Part shown: piece after piece, positions 17,122-26,000 of the stretch | How positions within the stretch are numbered: position 1 is the stretch's first letter | How the letters are laid out: the number at the start of each line of letters is the position of its first letter | DNA from: Streptomyces sp. RKAG290 | GTDB lineage: Bacteria > Actinomycetota > Actinomycetes > Streptomycetales > Streptomycetaceae | Length of the DNA: 64,000 nt | Direction of reading: 5' to 3' | Assembly (NCBI RefSeq): GCF_023701695.1 | Contig: NZ_JAJOZC010000001.1 | Coordinates: forward strand, 620,001-684,000 | Made by a program: the position numbers and the translations under genes | The notes under the pieces: model-generated | The model's database searches: none | Told to the model about the DNA's origin: nothing | What the model saw: the letters and a program-made list of their open reading frames with translations, nothing else

Positions 17122-17871
17122 ATGACTGACGACGTACGCAACATCGTGCTGGGCGTGATAGCCGCCGGCATCAGTGCCGCCCTCGGCTGGCTCGCGCGCA
17201 CCTACCTCTGGCGCCGCAAGCTCCGCCGCAAGCAGGCGTTCTTCGGGCTGCCCGGGAACTCGGAGTGCCTGCTCGTCGTCAACCGCGACGCGGGCGGCGA
17301 CGGGGCCGTCCACCGCCACGACGTGTTCGCCCTGCTCGAACTCTCCGCGCTGATCAAGGACTGCTCCGCGCATGCCCAGATCCTGTCCCACGACGTCGCC
17401 CAGCAGGGCTTCGGCGAACGGACCGAGTTCTGCGTGGGCGGACCGGTCTCCAACCGCCGGATGGCCGCGCATCTGCATTCGCTGCTGCCCGGCGTGAAGG
17501 TGAACACCGACGCCGAGCCCGGCCCGGACCGCAACGCCTTCCAGATCGGCTCGGAGCGCTACCGGGTGGAGAAGGGCACCGCCGAGTACGTACTGCTGGC
17601 ACGACTGACGGCCGGTCAGGAGGCCCGCCCGGTCTTCCTGTTCTGCGGACAGCAGGCGATCACCAACCAGGCGGCGTCCCGGTATCTGGCCCGCAACCAC
17701 GAGCGGCTGTCGCGCAAGCACGGCAACAATTCCTTCTGCCTGCTGCTGAAGGTGGTCAACTCCCAGGCGTACGGCCCGGACGTCGTGGAGCTGGTGGCGG
17801 ATGTGACCCGTGCCGCGCAGGCGCCCGCACCCGCGCCGGCGCCGCGGACCTCGCACCGCGCCTCCGGCTGA
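17122..17871 (+). CDS. Membrane-anchored hypothetical protein
   Basis: This 249-residue protein has one N-terminal membrane segment (IVLGVIAAGISAALGWLA) followed by a basic stretch (RRKLRRK) and a ~190-residue soluble domain (FFGLPGNSECLLVVNRDAG, HRHDVFALLELSALI, VFLFCGQQAITNQAASRYL). The last ~20 residues are Ala/Pro repeats. The soluble part resembles conserved Streptomyces proteins of unknown function. The start was chosen at ATG 17122, where the hydrophobic anchor begins almost at once. It is divergent from ggt. Confidence 0.75.
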   Translation: MTDDVRNIVLGVIAAGISAALGWLARTYLWRRKLRRKQAFFGLPGNSECLLVVNRDAGGDGAVHRHDVFALLELSALIKDCSAHAQILSHDVAQQGFGERTEFCVGGPVSNRRMAAHLHSLLPGVKVNTDAEPGPDRNAFQIGSERYRVEKGTAEYVLLARLTAGQEARPVFLFCGQQAITNQAASRYLARNHERLSRKHGNNSFCLLLKVVNSQAYGPDVVELVADVTRAAQAPAPAPAPRTSHRASG

Positions 17872-17917
17872 GGGCTCGGGCCGAGTGCCGCGCGCGGCCT
17901 GCGGGTACCGGGCGCGG

Positions 17918-18445
17918 TCAGACGGAGCAGTGGGCCGGCCCGATGACACCGTCGGTCCCGGTCACCGTCACCGCCTCGCCCCGGTCGGCCGTACGGGCCT
18001 GCGCCGCGGTGCAGAACAGCTGCTGGCGTGCCGTCTCGGAGAGTCCGTTGACGGGGGCGTCCAGAGTCACCTGCACGCCCTGCGCGCTCAGCCGGACGCT
18101 CAGTTCCACGCGCCCGTGAGGAAGTTCGGAGCGCAGCCCCGCGTCCCGTTCCGCCTTGGAGGGGCCGGCGAAGAGCAGGGACAGCGCCTTGTCCGCGCCG
18201 GCGGAGGCCTCTCCCGAACCCGCACCGGCGGACCCGTCCAGCGGCTCGCCAGGCCGTACGACGGGCAGCAGCCGGGATGCGGAGGACGAGGAGACGAAGT
18301 ACAGGAGCGTGCCCAGGGGGCGGGCCGGTACCACCTCCACGATCGCCGGTTCGCCGGCCTCGACGACGTCCGTCGCCCGTATCCCGCACCCGGCGCTCAG
18401 CAGCGCGACGGCCAGCGTCGCGCCGAGCGCGCGTCCGCCTCTCAC
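17918..18445 (-). CDS. Lipoprotein linked to two-component system
   Basis: This 175-residue lipoprotein (lipobox LLSAGC, Cys about 20) starts with an ATGA overlap on the end of the sensor kinase gene, so it belongs to that operon. The mature part contains a segment ending in FCTAAQARTADRGEAVTV with two late cysteines. It resembles small lipoproteins found behind Streptomyces sensor kinases, which may modulate the sensor at the membrane. Its function is inferred only from position. Confidence 0.8.
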   Translation of the reverse strand: MRGGRALGATLAVALLSAGCGIRATDVVEAGEPAIVEVVPARPLGTLLYFVSSSSASRLLPVVRPGEPLDGSAGAGSGEASAGADKALSLLFAGPSKAERDAGLRSELPHGRVELSVRLSAQGVQVTLDAPVNGLSETARQQLFCTAAQARTADRGEAVTVTGTDGVIGPAHCSV

Positions 18446-19878
18446 CCTTCCGCCAGCGGCAGTTCGACGATGAGGACCGCGCCGCCCGAAGGGCCGTTCA
18501 CGGCATGGACGCTGCCGCCGTGCAGCCGGACGTTCTCCTGGGTGATCGCGAGGCCCAGACCACTGCCGGCCGACCGGGTGCGCGCGGCGTCGGCCTTGTA
18601 GAACCGGTCGAAGATGTGCGGGAGCACCGCGGCGTCGATGCCGGGTCCGCTGTCGGCGATCTCCGTCACCAGCCGGCCCCTCCCCTCCCGCTGCTCGGTC
18701 CGCAGCCGTACGGTCACGGGCCCCGCCCCGTGCCGCAGGGCGTTGCCGACCAGGTTGGCGACGATCACGTCGAACCGGCGGGGGTCGAGCACCGCCCGTA
18801 CACCGGTGGGCAGTTCGGTGTGGACACGGTCCTCCCAGTGCCGGCCCTGCAGCGTCTTGCGGATGGTCTCACCGACGTCGACCTCGTCCAGATGGAGATC
18901 TGCGGCCCCGGCGTCGAAGCGGGAGATCTCCATCAGGTCCTCCACCAGGGTGGCCAGCTTCACGGTCTCGGAGCTGATCAGCCGGACCGCCGCCGCGGTG
19001 TCGGGGCGCAGCTCGCCGGCGTCCTCGTCGAGCACCTCCGTGACGGCCAGCATCCCGGCGAGCGGGGTCCGCAGCTCGTGCGAGACGTCCGAGGCGAACC
19101 GTCTGGCCCGCGTCTCGGCCTGCCGGAGCTCCGCAACGGACTCCTGGAGCTTGGTCGAGGACTCGTTGAACGTCCAGGCAAGTTCGGCGATCTCGTCCGA
19201 TCCGCGCACCTCGATCCGGGTGTCGAGCTCGCCCCGGCCGATACCCGCGGCGGCCCGGCGCAGATCACGCACCGGGCGCAGGACGCTGCGCGCGGCGAGC
19301 AGCGCGGGCACCAGGGCGATGAGCAGGGCGGGCAGGGCGCCGTCGCGGGCCGCGGTGACCATGGCCTCGACGTTGGCCTCCTCCGTGGCGAGGGGCATCA
19401 CTGCGTACAGGACGAGTCCGGTGGGCTGGCGCCCGTCACCGCGGTCGAAAAGCGTCGGCATCCCGACGGTCAGCCAGGGCCTGCCGTCCTTCACGACCCG
19501 CTGGAACGAGCCGTGGCTGTTGTCCCGGGCGGCCGCGCGCAGCCCGGGCGTGATCACACCCGAGGACGGCCGGTCCGAGGAGGAGACCCGCAGGTTCCCG
19601 TACTCGGCGAAGACGGTCCACGTGTGCGACTTCCCCTCCCGCGCCAGGGAGAGGCACATGTCCCGCAGCCAGACCCGGTCCAGCGGAAGGCTGACGCCCT
19701 GTGCGCCGACCCGGTCGCGGAACTGGGCGACCGCGGTGTCCTGCGCCTGCTGGAGTATCGCCGAGCGGGCCTCGCGGTAGGTCAGGGTCGCGGTGGTGGC
19801 GGCGCTGACCGCGGCGACGAACAGGAACGCGGCGATCAGCCGGGTGCGCAGACCGAAACGGGCGGCGAACAGTTTCAT
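18442..19878 (-). CDS. Sensor histidine kinase
   Basis: This 478-residue membrane kinase has an N-terminal membrane segment (LIAAFLFVAAVSAATTATL) and an extracellular sensor of about 130 residues. A second membrane segment near 180 and a HAMP region (RPVRDLRRAAAGIGRGELDTR) follow. Next is the phosphoacceptor H-box (SDVSHELRTPLAGM), then the ATPase N and G boxes (VANLVGNALRHG, DSGPGIDAAVLPHIF, GSGLGLAI). It should phosphorylate the response regulator encoded immediately upstream. Overlaps (ATGA) with both neighbours show one operon. The signal is unknown. Confidence 0.92.
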   Translation of the reverse strand: MKLFAARFGLRTRLIAAFLFVAAVSAATTATLTYREARSAILQQAQDTAVAQFRDRVGAQGVSLPLDRVWLRDMCLSLAREGKSHTWTVFAEYGNLRVSSSDRPSSGVITPGLRAAARDNSHGSFQRVVKDGRPWLTVGMPTLFDRGDGRQPTGLVLYAVMPLATEEANVEAMVTAARDGALPALLIALVPALLAARSVLRPVRDLRRAAAGIGRGELDTRIEVRGSDEIAELAWTFNESSTKLQESVAELRQAETRARRFASDVSHELRTPLAGMLAVTEVLDEDAGELRPDTAAAVRLISSETVKLATLVEDLMEISRFDAGAADLHLDEVDVGETIRKTLQGRHWEDRVHTELPTGVRAVLDPRRFDVIVANLVGNALRHGAGPVTVRLRTEQREGRGRLVTEIADSGPGIDAAVLPHIFDRFYKADAARTRSAGSGLGLAITQENVRLHGGSVHAVNGPSGGAVLIVELPLAEG

Positions 19879-20557
19879 CCGAGCGGTCCGAAGCGGTAGC
19901 CGAATCCACGGACGGTCTGGATGTAGCGGGGCTGCCGGCCGCGTCCTCGATCTTCTGCCGCAGCCTGCGCACGCACGCGTCGACCAGCCGCGCGTCGCCG
20001 TGGTAGCTGTGTTCCCAGACGTATTCGAGGAGCTGCTGGCGGCTGAAGACCTGCTCCGGCGAGGCCGACAGGTGCAGCAGCAGCTTCAGTTCGGACGGGG
20101 CGAGCAGCAGGCGCTCGCCCGCTTTGGCGACGGTGAGCCCGGCGCGGTCGACGGTCAGTGCGCCGTGCCGCTCGCTCCCGCCGCGCCCCGCCGGTTCGGC
20201 GAGCCGTCGCAGCACCGCGCGGATCCTTGCCTCTATCACCTCGGTGCGGGCGGGCTTGACGATGTAGTCGTCCGCGCCGGCCTCCAGGCCCACGACCACG
20301 TCGAAGTCGTCACCTCTGGCGGTGAGCATGATGATCGGCAGCTGGCTGGACTCGCGGATGCGGTGGCAGACCTGGACGCCGTTCATGCCGGGCAGCATCA
20401 GGTCCAGGAGGACCAGTTCGGGCCGGAAGTCCGCGAGGGCGGCGAGACCCGCCTCCCCCGTCCCGACGGTCCGCATCTCGTGTCCGCGCCTGCGCAGCCC
20501 CAGTTCCACCCCTTCCCGTACGGCGGGATCGTCTTCGATCAGGAGCACGCGAGGCAT
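19875..20557 (-). pseudogene. OmpR-family response regulator with a single-base frameshift
   Basis: The receiver domain is intact (LLIEDDPA, LLDLMLPGMNGVQ with the phosphoacceptor Asp, IIMLTARGDD, DYIVKPAR). It is followed by most of a winged-helix domain (QVFSRQQLLEYVWE, VDACVRRLRQKIED). After AAGSP the frame is lost at a G run (19928-19931). In the adjacent frame the expected ending RYIQTVRGFGYRF continues to a TGA that overlaps the kinase ATG, exactly as a normal operon would. One missing base in the run explains everything. Either the gene is broken in the recognition wing or the base was lost in sequencing. Confidence 0.85.
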
Positions 20558-20624
20558 GGTGTCGGTATCCCAGCAGTCAAGGAGCGAGCGGATGGCGAGG
20601 AGGGGTGCGCGGGCCGGTGCCGCC

Positions 20625-22316
20625 TCAGGTGCGCCGCAGCCGGCCTTGGACGGCTGTCAGCGCCTTGCTGACCTCGGTCAGCCGCAGCGGGCGGGCCAGC
20701 AGCGCCACCACCAGGACGAGGACCACGACCCCGGCCCCCGCAGCGGCGAAGTCTCCGAGCCCGGCCCCGTCCGTGTCGGCGGTACGCGCCGCCACGTACG
20801 CAAGCAGTCCCGCCGGCACGCACGCGGCCACCAGCCGGGCGTGCGCGAGCACCGCGGGCGAGCGCATCGCTGAGGGCCGGTCCGCACCGCTTCCGGAGAC
20901 TTTGCGGTGCAGTACGTGAGCGGTGACGGCGAAACCGGCGAACAGCGCAACGGAGTACGCCCCGGCCATCCCCGTCACCGCCCAGCGCGCGGGCAGCAGC
21001 AGATAGGCGGCCACCGAGAGCCCGGCGTTGAAGGCCGCGATGACCAGGTTCAGGAAGAACGGCGTACGGGTGTCGCCCATCGCGTAGAACCCGCGGGAGA
21101 GCACGTACTGCCCGGAGAACGCGATGAGTCCCGGTGCGAAGGCCGCCATCATGCCTGCCATCACGGTGATGTCCGCCGGGTGCGTCTGTCCGTATCCGAA
21201 CACCGCACCCATCACCCATGGTGCCAGCGCCAGCAGGGCCGCGGCGGCCGGGACGACGACGGCGGCGGAGGTCCGCAGCGCGTACGAGAGGTCGCGCCGC
21301 ACGCCCGCCAGGTCGCCGTCGGCCGCGGCCCGGCTCATCCGCGGCATCAGCGCGGTGACGAGGCTGACGGTCACGATGCCCTGCGGCACCACCCACAGCT
21401 GGTAGGCGTAGCTGTACGCGGTGTATCCCGCGCCGCCCGCCACGTGCTGCTCGGCGGCGTGCTGGCCCGTCGCGGTGGAGAGCCGGGTCACCACCCAGTA
21501 GGCGGCCTGGTTGGTCAGCACGAGCATGACGAGCCAGCCGGCCGCGCGCAGCGGCCTGGTGAGTCCGCTGCCGCGCCAGTCGAAGCGCGGCCGCCAGCGG
21601 AACCTCGCGGCGCGCAGGGCGGGCACCAGCGCCAGGGTCTGCACGGCGATCCCCGCCGTGGTCCCCCAGCCGAGCCACCCGGCCTGCGCGGAGGTCAGGC
21701 TGCCGTCCGAGCCTGCCGCGGTCCAGAGGTAGAGCCCGAACACCCCGATGATCACGACGTTGTTGAGGACCGGGGTCCACATCATCGCGCCGAACCTGTT
21801 GCGGGCGTTGAGCACCTGGCCGAGGAGGGTGAAGAGCCCGTAGAAGAGGATCTGCGGCAGGCAGTAGCGGGCCAGGGCGATGGTGAGTTCGGCCTGGTCA
21901 CCGCGGTAGGTGGGGGCGTACACGGAGATGATGAGGGGTGCGCCGGCGACCGCGAGGGCGGTGAGGGCGAGCAGTCCCACCGTGCAGAGGGTGAGGAGCC
22001 GGTCGGTGTAGGCGGCCCCGCCGTCGGTGTGTTCCCTGGCGGCCCGGACCAGCTCGGGCACGAAGACCGCGTTGAGCGCGCCGCCGATGAGCAGCATGTA
22101 GAGGATGTTGGGCACGGTGTTGGCGACCGTGTAGCCGTCGGCTCTCAGGCCGGTGCCGAGTGCGGCCACGACGACCGCCGAGCGTATGAACCCGGTCGCC
22201 CGCGAGACGACGGAACCGGCGGCCATGACGGCGCCGCTGCGCAGCACCGAGCCGGATCGCTGCTGCTCGCGCTCCGGTGTGACGACCGTGCCGGCGGCCG
22301 GCTCCGCGGCCGTCAT
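20625..22316 (-). CDS. murJ: MurJ/MviN-family lipid II flippase
   Basis: This 563-residue integral membrane protein has about 14 hydrophobic segments. The MOP-superfamily MurJ pattern includes GSVVSRATGFIRSAVVVAALG near the start, VPNILYMLLIGGALNAVFVPELV, and RGFYAMGDTRTPF. It would flip peptidoglycan precursors or related polyprenyl-linked units across the membrane. ATG 22316 overlaps the stop of the FemX-like gene (ATGA). A paralogue outside the dcw cluster, paired with a peptide-bridge enzyme, suggests a specialised wall role. Confidence 0.9.
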   Translation of the reverse strand: MTAAEPAAGTVVTPEREQQRSGSVLRSGAVMAAGSVVSRATGFIRSAVVVAALGTGLRADGYTVANTVPNILYMLLIGGALNAVFVPELVRAAREHTDGGAAYTDRLLTLCTVGLLALTALAVAGAPLIISVYAPTYRGDQAELTIALARYCLPQILFYGLFTLLGQVLNARNRFGAMMWTPVLNNVVIIGVFGLYLWTAAGSDGSLTSAQAGWLGWGTTAGIAVQTLALVPALRAARFRWRPRFDWRGSGLTRPLRAAGWLVMLVLTNQAAYWVVTRLSTATGQHAAEQHVAGGAGYTAYSYAYQLWVVPQGIVTVSLVTALMPRMSRAAADGDLAGVRRDLSYALRTSAAVVVPAAAALLALAPWVMGAVFGYGQTHPADITVMAGMMAAFAPGLIAFSGQYVLSRGFYAMGDTRTPFFLNLVIAAFNAGLSVAAYLLLPARWAVTGMAGAYSVALFAGFAVTAHVLHRKVSGSGADRPSAMRSPAVLAHARLVAACVPAGLLAYVAARTADTDGAGLGDFAAAGAGVVVLVLVVALLARPLRLTEVSKALTAVQGRLRRT

Positions 22317-23476
22317 CGGCGTGCCAGGTAGGCCTGGAACGCCCGGTGCAGCGCTTTGTTGGCGGGGCCGCCCATCGATGTCTCCCACTCTCCGAGGGTC
22401 TCCACGACCTGTCCACCGGTGCCGAACTTCCAGCGCAGCAGCCCGTAGGGACGGTCGTCGGGGTCGAGCGTGGAGGATATCCCGCGCATGTCGTACACCT
22501 CGGCGCCCAGGGCGTGGGCGTCGAGCATCATCTGCCACTGCAGGGCGTTGCTGGGGCGGACCTCACGGCGGTGGTCGGCGGAGGCGCCGGTCTGGTACCA
22601 GACCCGGCGACCGGTGCTGATCACGGTGTGGGCGGCGAGGATCTCGCCCTGGTGAACGGCGAGGCAGAGTCTCATCCGGCCGGGCTGTTCGGCGTTGAGT
22701 GCGGCGTACTGCCGCTGGTAGTACCCGAGGGAGCGGCCCAGCCGGAAGCCGTCGCGCTCCTCCGTGATCCGCAGCAGCCGGTGGAACTCGGGCAGTTCGG
22801 CGGCGCCGCCCGTCACGATGCGCACCCCCGCCTTCCCGGCTCGGCGGACGTTTCGGCGCCATTCCTGGCTCAGCCCCGCCCACAGGTCGTCGGGGGTCCG
22901 TCCGCTCAGCGGCACCCGGAAGACGTACCGGGGCTGGGCGTCGGCGTCGTCCCCGTCCCCGCCGCAGCGCCGCCAGCCGCGGGCACGCAGCCGGTCGGCC
23001 ACGGCCGCGCCGAGCGGGTCGACCTCGCTCGCCAGTACGTCCCCCACCGTGCGGCCGGGGCCGGTGGCGGCCTTGAGCCGGGCGGTGTCCCAGCGGCGGT
23101 AGGCCGGGGAGGGGCCGATGCGTACGGCGAACGCCCCGGCCCTGCGCAGATGCGTCAGGAGCGGTCGGAGCCACCGGTCGATTCCGGGGTCGGCCCAGTC
23201 GGCGACCGGCCCTTCCGGAAGGTAGGCGAAGTACTTGCGGGTGCCGGGCAATTGCCGGTAGAGCACCAGTGCGCTGCCGGCCAGTTCACCGCCTTCGCCG
23301 TGTCAGCCGATCATTTCCGAGGACCATTGGTCCTTCACCCCGGCCCAGGACGGGTACTGCAGAAAGCTCGCGTCCGCGTGCGTGGCCACGTGCGCGAGGT
23401 GCTCGGCCGCGGTGAGGCCGCGCATCGGTGTTCCCTGGTCACGGCTGCGGTCTCCGGTCGCGAGCAGCGCTGACAT
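22313..23476 (-). pseudogene. FemX/FemAB-family peptidyltransferase interrupted by an in-frame TGA
   Basis: The family adds amino acids from tRNA to the peptidoglycan stem peptide. From ATG 23476 the frame reads through conserved sequence (AAEHLAHVATHADASFLQYP, WAGVKDQWSSEMIG) to a TGA at 23303-23305. It then continues in the same frame (SALVLYRQLPGTRKYFAYLP, RRNVRRAGKAGV, MRGISSTLDPDD) to the ATGA overlap with murJ. The stop replaces a position where Trp (TGG) is expected, a G-to-A change. Reinitiation near 23266 would give a protein lacking ~70 residues of the first GNAT lobe. Either a real nonsense mutation or a base error. Confidence 0.85.
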
Positions 23477-23678
23477 GTCCGTGGCCCTCCGTCGTGGGCC
23501 CCGCGGTCGGCTCGGCGGGGCTGCACAGGATGCTCACAGCGGACCATGACCGGTCCGCGCGCCGGATGTGACCGGACGATGACCGTTGCGCTGCGCTCCT
23601 TGTCACACAGGGAATTCCCGCTTCTCGGCCTCCCGCCGTACGCGGCGGTCGTCCCGGCCTCGGCAGGCGTGGGGTGGG

Positions 23679-24032
23679 TCAGTAGTACTGGACCAGGCAG
23701 AATTCGTGCTCTTCGGGGTCGGCCATCACGACGACCACGCCCTCGTCGAAGTCGTGCCGCTCGCCGGTGGGCCGGCCGCCGAGGGAGATGACCTGGGCCA
23801 TGCCGTGGTCGATGTCGTCGACTGCGACGTCGAGGTGCAGGCGTACCTTGCCGTGGTCCGGATCGGTCACGGGCTGGAAGTTGAGCCGGGGCTGAGCGTC
23901 GCCGGGACGGCCGAGGTAGACCCAGCCGGGCCGGGACGGCATCGCCGGGCGGTCGAGCAGTGCGCTCCAGAAGCCCGCGACCCGTTGCACGTCGACGCAG
24001 TCGATGGTCACTCCGGTCCAGCGGTTCGTCAC
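23679..24032 (-). CDS. VOC-family (glyoxalase/bleomycin-resistance-like) protein
   Basis: This 117-residue protein starts at GTG 24032 behind AGGAGCG. The two beta-alpha-beta-beta-beta modules of the VOC fold are visible (GVTIDCVDVQRVAGFWSALL, VRLHLDVAVDDIDHGMAQVI, VVMADPEEHEFCLVQYY). The metal-site His and Glu positions appear conserved. Actinobacterial relatives are mostly of unknown substrate. It is a single-gene unit. Confidence 0.82.
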   Translation of the reverse strand: MTNRWTGVTIDCVDVQRVAGFWSALLDRPAMPSRPGWVYLGRPGDAQPRLNFQPVTDPDHGKVRLHLDVAVDDIDHGMAQVISLGGRPTGERHDFDEGVVVVMADPEEHEFCLVQYY

Positions 24033-24470
24033 GTCGTCAGCGCTCCTGTGGTGTCTGCCGGAATGCCGACGGCCCCTGCCTCCTCGGCCCGGCAGCCCAT
24101 CAAACCAGGGCGGCACTGCGCTGTGAACCGGATACCGCGCTCTCTGCCGCGCCCGCCTGCCCGCCGACGCGGTACGTCACGTCCCGGGCGTCCACCGCGT
24201 GTGGCGCGGGGCGGACGCCGGGCCGGCCGTTCCCCGTGGGCGCGGAGTGTTCCTCCGACGCCCACGACGTCCCGGCCGGTCACCGACGCGCCCAGATGGC
24301 CGACACCGTCGGCCGGTCGTACACCGAGCACAACCCGGCCGGCTCGCAGCTGACCTTCTCCTCACCCGGCACGGACCCGTCGTACGTCTCCGTGCCGTTG
24401 CGCGAGAAGTGATCACCGACTGCTGCCGGGCAGGCACCGCTCCCGGGGACCGCCTCGCGGCAGGTCCCGG
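24033..24470. other. 438-base stretch without a convincing gene
   Basis: No frame gives recognisable protein. A short plus-strand tail of about 38 codons (ATG 24295 to TGA 24412) contains NPAGSQLTFSSPGTDPSYVS and may be a gene remnant. It has no ribosome site. The rest has no repeat or hairpin I can support. Confidence 0.4.
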
Positions 24471-25343
24471 CTACTGCCCTCCGGGCAGCAGCGTTCCTGG
24501 TTGGGCCGGTGTGACATCCACCGCCTCCGTCTTCGGATTGCGCCGCTGCCGCTTGGCCACCCAGGTGGCGAACCAGGAGAGCAGCATGCACATCCCGATG
24601 TAGATCGGCGAGATCACCATCACCACAGGGATGAAGGGAAGATCGTAGTCGAGGTTGGAGGCGATGAGCTTCCCGGCGTGGAGGAATTCCTCGTAGGTGA
24701 TCAGATAGCCGAGCGAGGTGTCCTTCAGGGCCACCACCAGCTGGCTGATGATGGTGGGCAGCATCGCGCGTACCGCCTGCGGGGCCAGGACGAAGGTCGT
24801 GACCTGCGTCTTGCGCATGCCCAGGGCGAACGCGGCCTCGTGCTGGCCGCGTTCCACCGAGTTGATGCCGGTACGGAACACCTCGGCGAGCACCGAGCCG
24901 TTGTAGAGCGTCAGTCCGGTGACCAGTGCGGGCAGCGGCTGCACCTTCAGCGCGACGAAGATGAAGAAGATCATCACCAGTACGGGCATGGCGCGGAAGA
25001 ACTCGACGAGGATCGTGGCCACCCAGCGCACCGGCCGGTGGTCGGAGAGCCGCCCGACGGCGAGGACCGCCCCGAGGGCCAGCGAGAGCACCGCTGCGTA
25101 CGCGAACGCCTTGAGGGTGTTGCCGAGCCCGCGCAGCAGCAGTTCCTGGATGCCCTTGTACTCGAAGGGCGACCACTTGGCGCTGGTGAACTGGTCGGTG
25201 TCGAAGAGCAGGTAGATGATCCAGCCGATCAGGGCCAGGATCAGGATCGTCGAGACGATTCCGTAGCCGAGGTGCCGCTTGCGGGTCTGCGGTCCCGGGA
25301 TGTCGTAGAGCGCGGTGGCGGAGGGAGCGGTGTGGGTGGTCAT
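24471..25343 (-). CDS. gluD: Glutamate-type ABC transporter permease, second subunit
   Basis: This 290-residue membrane permease has five or six hydrophobic segments. The His/Glu/Gln family signature is present, with the ATPase-contacting EAA loop EVFRTGINSVERGQHEAAFALG. The N-terminal cytoplasmic stretch and first membrane segment (GIVSTILILALIGWIIYLLF) are typical of GluD. Its start overlaps the stop of the partner permease by four bases, and it is last in the gluABCD operon. Confidence 0.9.
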   Translation of the reverse strand: MTTHTAPSATALYDIPGPQTRKRHLGYGIVSTILILALIGWIIYLLFDTDQFTSAKWSPFEYKGIQELLLRGLGNTLKAFAYAAVLSLALGAVLAVGRLSDHRPVRWVATILVEFFRAMPVLVMIFFIFVALKVQPLPALVTGLTLYNGSVLAEVFRTGINSVERGQHEAAFALGMRKTQVTTFVLAPQAVRAMLPTIISQLVVALKDTSLGYLITYEEFLHAGKLIASNLDYDLPFIPVVMVISPIYIGMCMLLSWFATWVAKRQRRNPKTEAVDVTPAQPGTLLPGGQ

Positions 25344-25984
25344 CGGGCGACTCCCCAGCGCTTTTCCAGCACGTTGAAGATCGCGCTGATGGTCAGAGTG
25401 ATGATCAGGTACCCCACGGCGATCCAGACGAAGGTCCAGATGATGCTGTAGCCCAGTTCGTTGAGCGTCTTGTAGGTGCCGAGCAGCTCGGTGACGCTGA
25501 ACGCCCCGGCGATCGCCGAGTTCTTGGCCAGCGCGATGAGCGTCGAGCCGATCGGCGGGATCACCGAGCGGAACGCCTGCGGCAGCACCACGTTGCCGAG
25601 CGTCTGCCCGAACGTCATGCCGAGGCTGCGGGCGGCCTCGCCCTGCCCCGTGGGGACGGTGTTGATGCCGGAGCGCAGCACCTCGCAGATGAACGCGGAG
25701 GTGTAGCAGCCGAGGGCGAGGACCGCGAAGACCTTGAACGGCAGCACCAGGCCGAAGCGTGGCAGGCCGAGCAGCACGGCGAAGAAGAGCAGGGTCAGCG
25801 GCGTGTTGCGCAGCACGGTGACCCAGACCGTGCCGAGCACCCGGAGCGAGCCGACGGGCGCCACCCGGAAGGAGGCCATCACGAATCCGAGGACCATCGC
25901 CAGGATCGAGGCGTAGACGGTGAGTTCGACGGTTCCGAGGAAGCCCTTGGCGTAGAGCGAGAAGTTCTCGGTGAGTACGTCCAT
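25340..25984 (-). CDS. gluC: Glutamate-type ABC transporter permease, first subunit
   Basis: This 214-residue permease of the polar amino acid uptake family carries the EAA loop EVLRSGINTVPTGQGEAARSLG. It pairs with the following permease to form the membrane channel. It lies 16 bases after the binding-protein gene. The order ATPase, binding protein, permease, permease matches the corynebacterial and streptomycete glutamate uptake operon. Confidence 0.9.
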   Translation of the reverse strand: MDVLTENFSLYAKGFLGTVELTVYASILAMVLGFVMASFRVAPVGSLRVLGTVWVTVLRNTPLTLLFFAVLLGLPRFGLVLPFKVFAVLALGCYTSAFICEVLRSGINTVPTGQGEAARSLGMTFGQTLGNVVLPQAFRSVIPPIGSTLIALAKNSAIAGAFSVTELLGTYKTLNELGYSIIWTFVWIAVGYLIITLTISAIFNVLEKRWGVAR

Positions 25985-26000
25985 GGTTCTGGTCGTCCTC

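Noticed and set aside
24199..24603. Plus-strand frame spanning the gluD end
   Set aside because: It overlaps the well-supported gluD gene and has Arg/Pro-rich noise-like composition.
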